Shown piece by piece: positions 17,601 to 24,778 of a stretch of 39,261 nt of DNA. Source of the DNA: Frankia sp. AgB1.9 (GTDB taxonomy: Bacteria; Actinomycetota; Actinomycetes; Frankiales; Frankiaceae). The stretch's first letter is position 1, and each line of letters begins with the position of its first letter. The stretch is taken from assembly GCF_016786355.1 (NCBI RefSeq), contig NZ_JADWYX010000085.1:1-39261 (forward strand), read 5' to 3'. The notes below the pieces were generated by a model. The model did no database searches, had not been told where the DNA came from, and was given only the letters and a program-made list of their open reading frames with translations. A program made the translations under genes and the position numbers.

Positions 17601-17687
17601 TGTATCGGCGGGTGTCCGATGGGTAACTGGCTGGATTGCCGATAGCCGCGGCGGTTCCTGCGACAGATCTTGGGTACACGCCGGGCC

Positions 17688-17984
17688 ATGGGAATCATGG
17701 TGAGCCTGGTGTTCTTCGCGGTCGGGGCGATCTTTACCTTCGCCATCCGAGCCGAGCCCTCCGGCATCAGCCTCGTCGCGGTAGGCGTGATCATCATGCT
17801 GGTCAGCGTCGCCGGCTTCGCCGCGTCGTTCTATCGCGACCTCTGGCGGCGCCGCATCTTCGAGGAGTCCATCGAGCAGGGGACGACGCCGCCGCTGTCC
17901 TTCGACGACGAGATCATGGTCGAGCCGACGGCCCCGATCGTGGCCCCCGTCCACGAGTACCCGAACCTGACCGAGCCCCTCTGA
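17688..17984 (+). CDS. Small two-helix membrane protein, DUF6458-like
   Basis: 98 aa. The first 50 residues form two hydrophobic helices around a short polar turn (MGIMVSLVFFAVGAIFTFAI, then SGISLVAVGVIIMLVSVAGF). The MGI..SL...A.GAI.FA and G..L..VG.I.M pattern matches my memory of the actinobacterial DUF6458 family. The tail after residue 55 (DLWRRR, then acidic and Pro-rich) should be cytosolic. An upstream in-frame TTG (17670) is less likely than the ATG at 17688; the ribosome site is weak. Function unknown. Confidence 0.7.
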   Translation: MGIMVSLVFFAVGAIFTFAIRAEPSGISLVAVGVIIMLVSVAGFAASFYRDLWRRRIFEESIEQGTTPPLSFDDEIMVEPTAPIVAPVHEYPNLTEPL

Positions 17985-18064
17985 CCGCCGGCACCCAGGT
18001 CACCGCGGGGGCGGGAACCCCTTCGCCTTCCCCCGCATCTACCTCATCGCGCCCCGCGGCAGAA

Positions 18065-18093
18065 GCTGGACCTGGTCAGGAGGTCCGGAGGGG
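18065..18093. repeat. Hairpin repeat, copy A
   Basis: Contains GGACCTGGTCAGGAGGTCC (18068-18086): a 6-bp stem and 7-nt loop followed by GGAGGGG. Identical over the shared 29 bases to copy C (18602-18637). It lies about 80 bp after the stop of the small membrane protein. Confidence 0.75.
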
Positions 18094-18245
18094 CCCTGCT
18101 GGCTAGTTCGGCAGGACCTGGCTGATCTGGAACGTGTGATCGCCCGTGTCGGTGGGTCGGCTCCTGCCCCGTCGGGGCTGATCTGGGTGGATGAGGGATC
18201 GACGAGGGGTCCGGGCGGCTGAAGCTGGTGCTCTCGCGTGGCCTT

Positions 18246-18318
18246 GATCGCTGTTTGGGCCCTGGGATGGTCGTGGCGAGGGCGTTTCCGCAACCACCCC
18301 AGGGCCCAAACCGCGATC
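18246..18318. repeat. Imperfect 26-bp inverted repeat element
   Basis: Arms at 18246-18271 and 18293-18318 match in 24 of 26 positions as inverted repeats (core TTTGGGCCCTGGG) around a 21-nt loop. Short frames over it translate to similar peptides (ALIAVWALGW, HPRAQTAI), and part of the same peptide set arises from the opposite strand because of the symmetry. It resembles a dispersed palindromic element rather than a gene. Copy number elsewhere cannot be judged here. Confidence 0.7.
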
Positions 18319-18522
18319 ATGACGGGCGGAGTGCCTCGCGATACCGGGGCCGCGCGCGGCAGGCCGGCTTCCCGATCACCGGGAGGCCGGATCGGGCCTC
18401 ACTCTTACCTGACGATTGACCGCGGACGAGGTTCGCCGCCACCACGTAGGACCCCGCGCAGCCTCAAGGCCCCGTATCAGCCAGCAGAGTTCGCAGAGGC
18501 GGGAAGGCCTGTGCTTGCCCCG

Positions 18523-18557
18523 CAATGGGGCTGGACCTCGCTAGGAGGTCCGGAGGG
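18523..18557. repeat. Hairpin repeat, copy B (variant loop)
   Basis: Same stem GGACCT/AGGTCC (18533-18551) as copies A and C, with loop CGCTAGG in place of GGTCAGG. Preceded by CAATGGGGCT, as is copy C. GGCGGGAAGGCCTG lies before this copy and again after copy C. Confidence 0.75.
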
Positions 18558-18601
18558 TGCCTCCCCCACGCGTCGCCTTCGGCGCCGCGCGGGGACCCCT
18601 G

Positions 18602-18637
18602 CAATGGGGCTGGACCTGGTCAGGAGGTCCGGAGGGG
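18602..18637. repeat. Hairpin repeat, copy C, supplying a stop codon
   Basis: Stem GGACCT (18612-18617), loop GGTCAGG, AGGTCC (18625-18630). The loop contains the TGA (18620-18622, minus strand) that ends the short ORF starting at 18868, so the ORF's last residues (PLRTS) are encoded by the repeat. Confidence 0.75.
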
Positions 18638-18868
18638 CGGGAAGGCCTGGTCTAGCTCGTTGCGCATGTCGCGCTTGAGGATGTCGTCGGCCTCCGAGGA
18701 CGGCTGGCCCTCGAGGAGGAACCGGGCGACGCGCAGGGTCAGATCGACCCGCTCGGCCAGGTTGAGGGCGCCGGTGAAACGACCGCTCGTCTGACCCGCG
18801 GACGACGCGGAGTTGAGGACCTTGGCGACAAACTCGTCCGCGGCCATCAGAGCTTCCACGCGCGTCAT
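18620..18868 (-). CDS. Hypothetical protein, 82 aa
   Basis: No family recognised. It is a soluble, mostly helical small protein (RVEALMAADEFVAKVLN, LAERVDLTLRVARFLLEG, ADDILKRDMRNELDQAF) without Cys or membrane segments. The ATG at 18868 follows GAGGTG at 6-nt spacing, the main evidence for translation. The GTG at 18877 is too close to that site. The C-terminus and stop lie inside hairpin repeat copy C, suggesting that the repeat inserted at, or replaced, the original end. It stands alone in a repeat-rich gap. Confidence 0.6.
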   Translation of the reverse strand: MTRVEALMAADEFVAKVLNSASSAGQTSGRFTGALNLAERVDLTLRVARFLLEGQPSSEADDILKRDMRNELDQAFPPLRTS

Positions 18869-19147
18869 GTGGGTCACCTCATTTGTCCCGTGAAGCCGGA
18901 GCCGTGCTGATACCTGGCTGCGTTCCGCACGTTACCAGGCAGCATCCTGCCACTGTTGTTCGCCCCACCTGTCCCCTTTGCGCCCGCTCCGCGAGCCTTG
19001 ACCGACATCGCATCGTCTGTTGGGCGGTTGCTGCCTGTTCGTGGGTGAAGCGCCTCTCGCGGCCCTGCTCGCGATGCCCGATCCCGGGCCTGATCCGTGG
19101 GGGTCACGGACGATCGTCGGCGCCTGGGGCGCACGGAACGCGGCGCA

Positions 19148-19209
19148 GTTGATCTCCGCGTTCCGCGGGACGGTGTGCCTGGTTGATCTCCGCGTTCCGC
19201 GGGACGGTG
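19148..19209. repeat. Two 28-bp direct repeats, period 34, with internal palindrome
   Basis: The 28-bp unit at 19148-19175 recurs exactly at 19182-19209. Each copy contains CCGCGTTCCGCGG, a 5-bp inverted repeat with a 3-nt loop. It lies in the gap 18869-19245, between the end of bkdC and the start of the 82-aa gene, about 280 bp upstream of the latter. I see no gene in this gap. Confidence 0.75.
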
Positions 19210-19238
19210 GGGGCCTCGGCCGCGATGGGTACAGTGCC

Positions 19239-19258
19239 CGCCTGGTCAGCCCCAGGCG
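19239..19258 (-). terminator. Hairpin at the end of the bkd operon
   Basis: CGCCTGG, a 6-nt loop and CCAGGCG form a 7-bp stem overlapping the bkdC stop codon (19246-19248). No U-tract follows. Confidence 0.4.
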
Positions 19259-21015
19259 AGTAGGAGGGTGGGGTCGGTGAGCATGGCGGCGATGTCGGCG
19301 AGGACGGCCGAACCGAGCTCGCCGTCGACCAGGCGGTGGTCGAAGGAGAGCGCGAGCTGGCCGACGGTGCGGACCGCCAGCTGACCCTGGTGTACCCAGG
19401 GAGCCGGGCGGATCGCGCCGACGGCGAGGATCGCGGCCTCGCCTGGGTTCAGGATCGGCGTGCCGATGTCGACGCCGAAGACCCCGATGTTGGTGATGGT
19501 GATCGTGCCGCCACTCAGGTCGGCGGGCCTCGCGCTACCGGACCTGGTCCGGGTGGTCAGGTCGTGCAGGGCCTGGGCGAGCCCGGCGAGGTCGAGCCGG
19601 TCGGCGTCCGGGACGTTGGGCACGAGCAGGCCCCGCGGCGAGGCGACCGCGATGCCGAGGTTGACGGCACTGGAGACGACGATCTCCGGATCCCCGACGC
19701 CGCTCTCGACCCAGCCAGAGTTGATCATCGGGTGGCGCCGGACGGCGGCCAGCAGGGCGCGGGCGACGAACAGCAGTGGCGTCACCTTCAGGCCGGCGAA
19801 CTCGGGCAGGGTCGCGATCCGGTCGCGGACCGCCAGCGTCTCCGTGAGGTCGACGGAGACGAACTCGGTGACGTGCGGTGCCGTGAAGGCGCTGCTCACC
19901 ATCGCCCGCGCGGTCGCCCGGCGCACGCCGGACACCCGGATCCGCCAGGTCCGGCTGGCCTCGTCGAACGTCGCTCCGGCCGGAACCCAGCCGATGGGTT
20001 CGGCCGGCTGGTCACCGGGCCGCCCCGCTGCCGGGCCTGCGGCCAACGCGCTGCCGTCGAGCCGGGCGCTGCCGCCGGGCCAGGAGAGGTCGTCCGGCTG
20101 GGCGGTGCCATCGGGCCGCGTGACGTCGCTGGGCCGGGCGATGACGTCCGGCCGGGCGACGCTGTCGGGTCGTGCGGTGCCGGCGGGCGGCGCGGTCCGC
20201 GGCCCCCAGCCGGGCGCGGGGGCGGGCGTCACTGGCGGGGCGGCGAACGATCCCGCGGGCCTGGCCGGCGCCGACGGGGTGAACCGGGCGTCGGCGGGCG
20301 GCGGTGTCGAATGTCCGAGGACGCCGGCGGCCGCCTCGACGTCGTGCCGGCTGATCGTGCCCGCGGGGCCCGTGCCGACGAGCCCGCCGAGGTCGACGCC
20401 CAGGTCGCGGGCCAGCCGGCGCACGGGCGGCTTGGCCAACGCGGGCCCGCCTTCGTACGGGTCGCCTGGCAGTGGCGGCGTGGCGGTGGCGGCCCGGCTC
20501 CCGGCTGGCGCCGTGATCGCGGCCTGGGCACCGGTGGCGGCTGCGACGCGGTGGTGGCGGCGGCGGGTTCGGCTGAGGCCGGCTGGGCCGCCGACCGCCG
20601 CCGCGCGTGGGCCGTAGCCGACGAGCATCGGCTCCCGCTCGCCGCCGCCAGCCACGACGGCCGGCGGCGGAACGGCCGCCGCTCCCGGCGAGCTCAGCGC
20701 CGGGTCGGGTGCGCCGCCGGTCCGGGCACCTGCGGCCGGGGGTGAGCCGGCGGCCGTGGCCGGCTCGGCTGTCTCGTCGTCCTCGACGGTGATCAGGACG
20801 GTGCCCACCGAGATCGTGTCGCCCGCGGCGCCGTGGGTCGCGACCAGCAGGCCGGCGAACGGGCTCGGCAACTCGACCACGGCCTTCGCCGTCTCCACCT
20901 CGACCAGCGGCTGGTTGACCGTCACCCGGTCGCCTGCCGCGACCAGCCACGTGACGATCTCTGCCTCCGCGAGACCCTCGCCCAGGTCGGGGAGCCGGAA
21001 CTCTCGTCGCGCCAC
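19246..21015 (-). CDS. bkdC: Branched-chain 2-oxoacid dehydrogenase E2 (dihydrolipoyl acyltransferase)
   Basis: 589 aa. The core subunit that moves the acyl group from E1 through lipoamide to CoA. The N-terminal lipoyl domain (1-80) has the lipoylated Lys in VETAKAVVELPS. A long Pro/Ala linker follows, then the peripheral-subunit-binding domain (PPVRRLARDLGVDLGGLVGTGPAGTI, about 198-225). A second Pro/Asp linker with repeated RPDxxARPD-type units leads to the catalytic domain (about 350-589), ending with SFDHRLVDGE, which holds the active-site His and Asp. The GTG at 21015 follows GGAGG. Last of three genes in the order bkdA-bkdB-bkdC, as in M. tuberculosis. Substrate choice (branched-chain keto acids rather than pyruvate) is inferred from the separate E1 alpha and beta genes and overall resemblance. 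No E3 gene is in the window. Confidence 0.93.
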   Translation of the reverse strand: MARREFRLPDLGEGLAEAEIVTWLVAAGDRVTVNQPLVEVETAKAVVELPSPFAGLLVATHGAAGDTISVGTVLITVEDDETAEPATAAGSPPAAGARTGGAPDPALSSPGAAAVPPPAVVAGGGEREPMLVGYGPRAAAVGGPAGLSRTRRRHHRVAAATGAQAAITAPAGSRAATATPPLPGDPYEGGPALAKPPVRRLARDLGVDLGGLVGTGPAGTISRHDVEAAAGVLGHSTPPPADARFTPSAPARPAGSFAAPPVTPAPAPGWGPRTAPPAGTARPDSVARPDVIARPSDVTRPDGTAQPDDLSWPGGSARLDGSALAAGPAAGRPGDQPAEPIGWVPAGATFDEASRTWRIRVSGVRRATARAMVSSAFTAPHVTEFVSVDLTETLAVRDRIATLPEFAGLKVTPLLFVARALLAAVRRHPMINSGWVESGVGDPEIVVSSAVNLGIAVASPRGLLVPNVPDADRLDLAGLAQALHDLTTRTRSGSARPADLSGGTITITNIGVFGVDIGTPILNPGEAAILAVGAIRPAPWVHQGQLAVRTVGQLALSFDHRLVDGELGSAVLADIAAMLTDPTLLLAWG

Positions 21016-21081
21016 CGTGCCTCCATCCAGGGCTTAGCAGGTCAGGGGCTCAGGTCGGTCTGGAGCTCGCCGATCAGGGGC

Positions 21082-22125
21082 TCAGTAGGTGAAGGTCCGG
21101 TCCACGGCGTCGAGAATGCGGTCGACGTCGGGCAGGTAGCTCTCCTCCAGCCGAGACGGTGGATACGGGGTGTCGAAGCCGGTGACCCGCAGGACCGGCG
21201 CCTCCAGCGAGTAGAAGGCCTGCTCGGTGACCCTGGCGGCCACCTCGGCGGAGAGCGAGACGTTCGACGGCGCCTCGTGCACGACCACCAGCCGCCCGGT
21301 CCGCCGGACCGACTCGATCACGGGGTCGAGGTCGAGTGGCGAGAGCGTGCGCAGGTCGATGACCTCCAACGAGCGCCCGTCCTCGGCCTCGGTGATGAGC
21401 GCCGCGTCGAGGCAGGTGCGCACCATCGGCCCGTAGCCGACGAGGGTCGCGTCCGAGCCCGGCCGCACCACCCGGCTGCTGAACAGCGGTGCCGGCACGC
21501 GGGCCGCCGGGACCGTGACCGATCCGGCCGGCGCGCCGTCGTCGGCGATCCCGAGCGCCCCGAGGATGACGGGGTCTACCTCGTCCTTCTCCCAGTAGCG
21601 CCGTTTCGGCTCCAGGAAGACCACCGGGTCGTCGGCCGCGACCGCCTGCTGGATCATGACCTGGGCGTCGGCCGGGTTGGAGCAGGTCACCACCTTGAGC
21701 CCGGCGGTGTGGCAGAAGTACGCCTCCGGCGACTCGCTGTGGTGCTCGACCGCGCCGATGCCGCCGCCGACCGGAATCCGGATCGTCACGGGCATCCGGG
21801 TCCGCCCGGCCGAGCGGTAGTGCAGCTTGGCGAGGTTGCTGACGATCTGGTCGAACGCCGGGTAGACGAAGCCGTCGAACTGGATCTCGCAGACCGGTCG
21901 GAAGCCGCGCATCGCCAGACCGATCGCGGTGCCAATGATCGCGGACTCGGCGAGCGGGGTGTCGATGACGCGGTCCTCGCCGAACCGGGCGCGCAGCCCG
22001 TCCGTCACCCGGAAGACGCCGCCGAGCCGGCCGACGTCCTCACCCATCACGACGACCTTGGGGTCGGTCTCCATCGCGGCGCGCAGCCCGTTGTTGAGCG
22101 CGCCGGCGAGCGTCAGTGTGGGCAC
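21082..22125 (-). CDS. bkdB: Branched-chain 2-oxoacid dehydrogenase E1 component, beta subunit
   Basis: 347 aa, normal for the family. Forms the alpha2beta2 thiamine-diphosphate decarboxylase with the upstream gene product. Seen: LNNGLRAAMETDPKVVVMGEDVGRLGGVFRVT, whose Glu in GEDV contacts ThDP; the PLAESAIIGTAIGLAMRG and EIQFDGFVYPAFDQI segments; and the C-terminal transketolase-like domain with DLRTLSPLDLDPVIESVRRTGRLVVVHEA. The GTG at 22125 follows GGAGG and overlaps the end of bkdA by 13 nt, so translation is probably coupled. bkdC begins 66 bp downstream. Confidence 0.94.
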   Translation of the reverse strand: MPTLTLAGALNNGLRAAMETDPKVVVMGEDVGRLGGVFRVTDGLRARFGEDRVIDTPLAESAIIGTAIGLAMRGFRPVCEIQFDGFVYPAFDQIVSNLAKLHYRSAGRTRMPVTIRIPVGGGIGAVEHHSESPEAYFCHTAGLKVVTCSNPADAQVMIQQAVAADDPVVFLEPKRRYWEKDEVDPVILGALGIADDGAPAGSVTVPAARVPAPLFSSRVVRPGSDATLVGYGPMVRTCLDAALITEAEDGRSLEVIDLRTLSPLDLDPVIESVRRTGRLVVVHEAPSNVSLSAEVAARVTEQAFYSLEAPVLRVTGFDTPYPPSRLEESYLPDVDRILDAVDRTFTY

Positions 22126-23525
22126 GATGCCTCCGGGCCTGGGAACTGCGGCGGAGCGACTGGCCGCCCGCCGTTCAGTCGGGTCGCCGCGCTCGCGGCC
22201 GGCGCCTGGGCGGCCGGTTGGGGCGCGGCGCGGGTCTCGGCCTCGGCCGCGGGCGCCGGGGCGCCCTCCACCCGTGACGAGGCCGCGGGTGGGCGGGGCG
22301 CCGACGAGGCCGAGCCGGTCGGGCGCCGGGTCGTGGAACCACCCTGGCGAGGGTCTTCCGGGTAAGGGTCGCGCTGGTACTCGTCACCACGGCGTGGGTC
22401 GTCTGGGTAAGGATCGCCCGGGTAAGCGCCGGTACCACCCGAACCGCCGTCGTCCGGGCCGGCGGCGAGCAGGCCGGCGAGGTCCGCGCGCTCGGCGGCC
22501 AGCTGCCGGCTCTCCTCCACCGTCACGTGGTCGAACAGCGTGAGCGGCGCCGGGTCTGGCAGCGCGAGACACCGGCGGCGCAGGTCGGCGGCGATCTCGT
22601 CGGCCCGGGCCGCGATCGAGGCCTCACCCGCCGGGTCCAGCGCGTCCTGGCTGACGAGGTGCGCACGCACCCGGGCGATCGGGTCGCGCCGGGCCCAGTC
22701 CGCGACCTCGGATGCGTCTCGGTAGCGGGTCGGGTCGTCCGCGGTGGTGTGGGCGCCCATCCGGTAGGTGACCGCTTCGACGAGGGTCGGTCCGTCACCC
22801 GCCCTGGCCCGTTCCAGCGCCCAGCGGGTCACCGCCAGCGTGGCGAGGACGTCGTTGCCGTCGACGCGCACGCCGGGGAAGCCGTAGCCGACGGCTCGTT
22901 GGGAGATCGGCACCCGTGACTGGTAGGCGGTCGGTTCCGAGATCGCGTACTGGTTGTTCTGGCAGAAGAAGACGACCGGTGCGCCGAACACGGCAGCCCA
23001 GCCGAACGCCTCGTTGACGTCGCCCTGGCTGGAGGCGCCGTCGCCGAAGTACGTGATCGTCGCGCACTGGCCGCCGTCCCGGGTGACGCCCATCGCGTAG
23101 CCCGTCGCGTGCAGCGTCTGCGCGCCGACGACGATCGCGTAGAGCGCGAAGCCGTGGTCGGCGGGGTCCCAGCCACCGTGCGAGACGCCGCGGAAGAGCC
23201 CTAGGACCGCGACCGGATCGACGCCCCGGCAGTAGGCGACGCCGTGCTCGCGGTACGACGGGAAGGCCATGTCGTCCGGCGCGAGGGCCCGGGCGGAGCC
23301 GACCTGGGCCGCCTCCTGGCCGCGCAGCGGGGCCCAGAGCCCGAGCTCGCCCTGGCGCTGCAGCGCGGTGGCCTCCTCGTCCAGCCGGCGGACGACCACC
23401 ATGTCGGTGTACAGGTCCAACAGGTCCGCGACGCCCACGTCCGCGACGTGCGCCTCGATCTCACGCCCGGACGCCGTCGCCACCCGCTGCCCGCTGGGTG
23501 TGAGCAGCTGCATCAGCTCCGTCAC
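22113..23525 (-). CDS. bkdA: Branched-chain 2-oxoacid dehydrogenase E1 component, alpha subunit, with disordered C-terminal tail
   Basis: 470 aa from the GTG at 23525. Decarboxylates branched 2-oxoacids with ThDP. The ThDP motif is GDGASSQGDVNEAFGWAA followed by FFCQNNQYAIS. The phosphorylation-loop-like region (YRMGAHTTADDPTRYRD) is also clear. The catalytic part ends near residue 355. About 115 more residues follow that are not usual in the family: Pro/Asp/Arg-rich repeats (DPYPDDPRRGDEY, DPYPEDPRQGG) and then Ala/Pro. The open frame reaches a TTG at 23561, but that codon is part of a good -35 hexamer. The GTG at 23525 lies 9 nt after the -10 and is preferred. First gene of bkdABC. Confidence 0.92.
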   Translation of the reverse strand: MTELMQLLTPSGQRVATASGREIEAHVADVGVADLLDLYTDMVVVRRLDEEATALQRQGELGLWAPLRGQEAAQVGSARALAPDDMAFPSYREHGVAYCRGVDPVAVLGLFRGVSHGGWDPADHGFALYAIVVGAQTLHATGYAMGVTRDGGQCATITYFGDGASSQGDVNEAFGWAAVFGAPVVFFCQNNQYAISEPTAYQSRVPISQRAVGYGFPGVRVDGNDVLATLAVTRWALERARAGDGPTLVEAVTYRMGAHTTADDPTRYRDASEVADWARRDPIARVRAHLVSQDALDPAGEASIAARADEIAADLRRRCLALPDPAPLTLFDHVTVEESRQLAAERADLAGLLAAGPDDGGSGGTGAYPGDPYPDDPRRGDEYQRDPYPEDPRQGGSTTRRPTGSASSAPRPPAASSRVEGAPAPAAEAETRAAPQPAAQAPAASAATRLNGGRPVAPPQFPGPEASCPH

Positions 23526-23561
23526 GGTCGCTAACGATAGGACGGTCTCCTGTAACGGCAA
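23526..23561 (-). promoter_or_regulatory. Promoter of bkdABC (leaderless type)
   Basis: On the minus strand TTGCCG (23561-23556), a 16-bp spacer and TATCGT (23539-23534) make a good -35/-10 pair. The GTG of bkdA follows 8 nt after the -10, so the mRNA would start at or within a few bases of the start codon. The gap 23562-23702 to the divergent oxidoreductase holds nothing else clear. Confidence 0.6.
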
Positions 23562-23702
23562 GCCAGAATCTCACTACTGATCATCGAAGAGTGGGAACGG
23601 CCCGGGAGATCCGTGCGGCTGGGGTGCGGGCCTCGGACGCGATCCGCGCCGGCGACAGGGCGCCGTCCGGTGCGGGCCCGGTCGGGTCGGTACGGTGACG
23701 GC

Positions 23703-24659
23703 GTGAGCGGATCCGAGGAACCAGCCCAGCCCACCGCGCGCCCGGCCGCCCGGCCGCTGGTCGACGGCGCGGCACTCGGCCGGGTCGGCGTGTGGAGCGG
23801 GCAGTTCGACTTCTCGCCGGCCGGCGTCGTGCGGGAGGCCGTGGCCGAGCTCGACGAGCTCGGCTACCCGACGGTCTGGACCGGCGAGGTCAAGGGCCGC
23901 GAGGTGCTGGTGACGGCCGGGATGATGCTCGCCGCCACGGCCCGGATCACCGTCGCGACCGGCATCGCGCAGATCCTGGCCCGCAACCCGCTCACGATGG
24001 CAGCCGGTCAGCTCGCCCTGGCCGAGGCGTTCCCGGGGCGGTTCGTGCTCGGTCTCGGGGTCTCGCACGCCGAGCTGATGCAGATCCGTGGCGTGCCGTA
24101 CACGAAGCCGCTCGGCCAGATGTCGGCCTACCTCGCCGAGATGGACCGGATGGCCAGCGAACAGTACAGAGCAGTGCCGCCACTCGCCGATCCGCCGCGG
24201 GTGCTGGCCGCGCTCGGGCCGAAGATGCTTGAGCTGGCCCGCGACCGGGCCGACGGGGCGCACACCTACTTTGTGCCGCCCGAGCACACGGCGGCGGCCC
24301 GCAAGACGCTCGGCTCCGGCAAGCTGCTCGTCCCCGAGCAGGCGTTCGTCCTCGACACCGACACCGAGCGGGCCCGGGAGCTGGCCCGGCGACACACCGG
24401 CTCCTACCTGCGGCTGCCGAACTACACCAACAACCTGCGCCGCTACGGCTACACCGACGACGACTTCGCCAACGCGGGCTCCGACCGGCTGGTCGACATG
24501 ATCGTCCCGCATGGTGGCCCCGAGGTGCTTGCCGCGCGGATCTCCGAGCATCTCGACGCGGGCGCCGACCAGGTGGCGATCCAGGTGCTCGACTACGACC
24601 GACGCGGCCTGCCACGCCGCCAGTGGCGCGAGCTCGCCCCGGCCCTGCTCGCCCTGTAG
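23703..24659 (+). CDS. F420-dependent LLM-class oxidoreductase (TIGR03620-like)
   Basis: 318 aa. A luciferase-like (beta/alpha)8 flavin-type enzyme of the group that uses coenzyme F420, common in actinobacteria. Seen: the N-terminal strand GRVGVWSGQFDFSP, LGYPTVWTGEVKGREVL, ITVATGIAQILARNPLTMAAGQLALAEAFPGRFVLGLGVSHAEL (the typical LLM core), VLAALGPKMLELARDRADGAHTYFVPPEHT, and a C-terminal DQVAIQVL. Substrate unknown. The first 20 residues are disordered. The GTG at 23703 is preceded by TACGGT 6 nt upstream, a possible -10 giving a leaderless mRNA. The upstream in-frame GTG at 23613 is less likely. Divergent from bkdABC. Confidence 0.88.
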   Translation: MSGSEEPAQPTARPAARPLVDGAALGRVGVWSGQFDFSPAGVVREAVAELDELGYPTVWTGEVKGREVLVTAGMMLAATARITVATGIAQILARNPLTMAAGQLALAEAFPGRFVLGLGVSHAELMQIRGVPYTKPLGQMSAYLAEMDRMASEQYRAVPPLADPPRVLAALGPKMLELARDRADGAHTYFVPPEHTAAARKTLGSGKLLVPEQAFVLDTDTERARELARRHTGSYLRLPNYTNNLRRYGYTDDDFANAGSDRLVDMIVPHGGPEVLAARISEHLDAGADQVAIQVLDYDRRGLPRRQWRELAPALLAL

Positions 24660-24778
24660 GCGATCGGCCGGCCGCCGGGCAACCAGCATCGGCCGGCGGG
24701 TCGATGGCAAGTGGTCTGCCGGTGTCTGCGTACCGTGTCCTCTGGCTGGGGAGCCGGAACGGGCAGGGTGGAGCTGCG

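Noticed and set aside
18039..18678. Several short frames (68-146 aa) over the repeats
   Set aside because: They translate the palindromic element and hairpin repeats from both strands; no ribosome sites.
19020..19280. 86-aa plus-strand frame
   Set aside because: Spans the 28-bp direct repeats and overlaps the end of bkdC; no family features.
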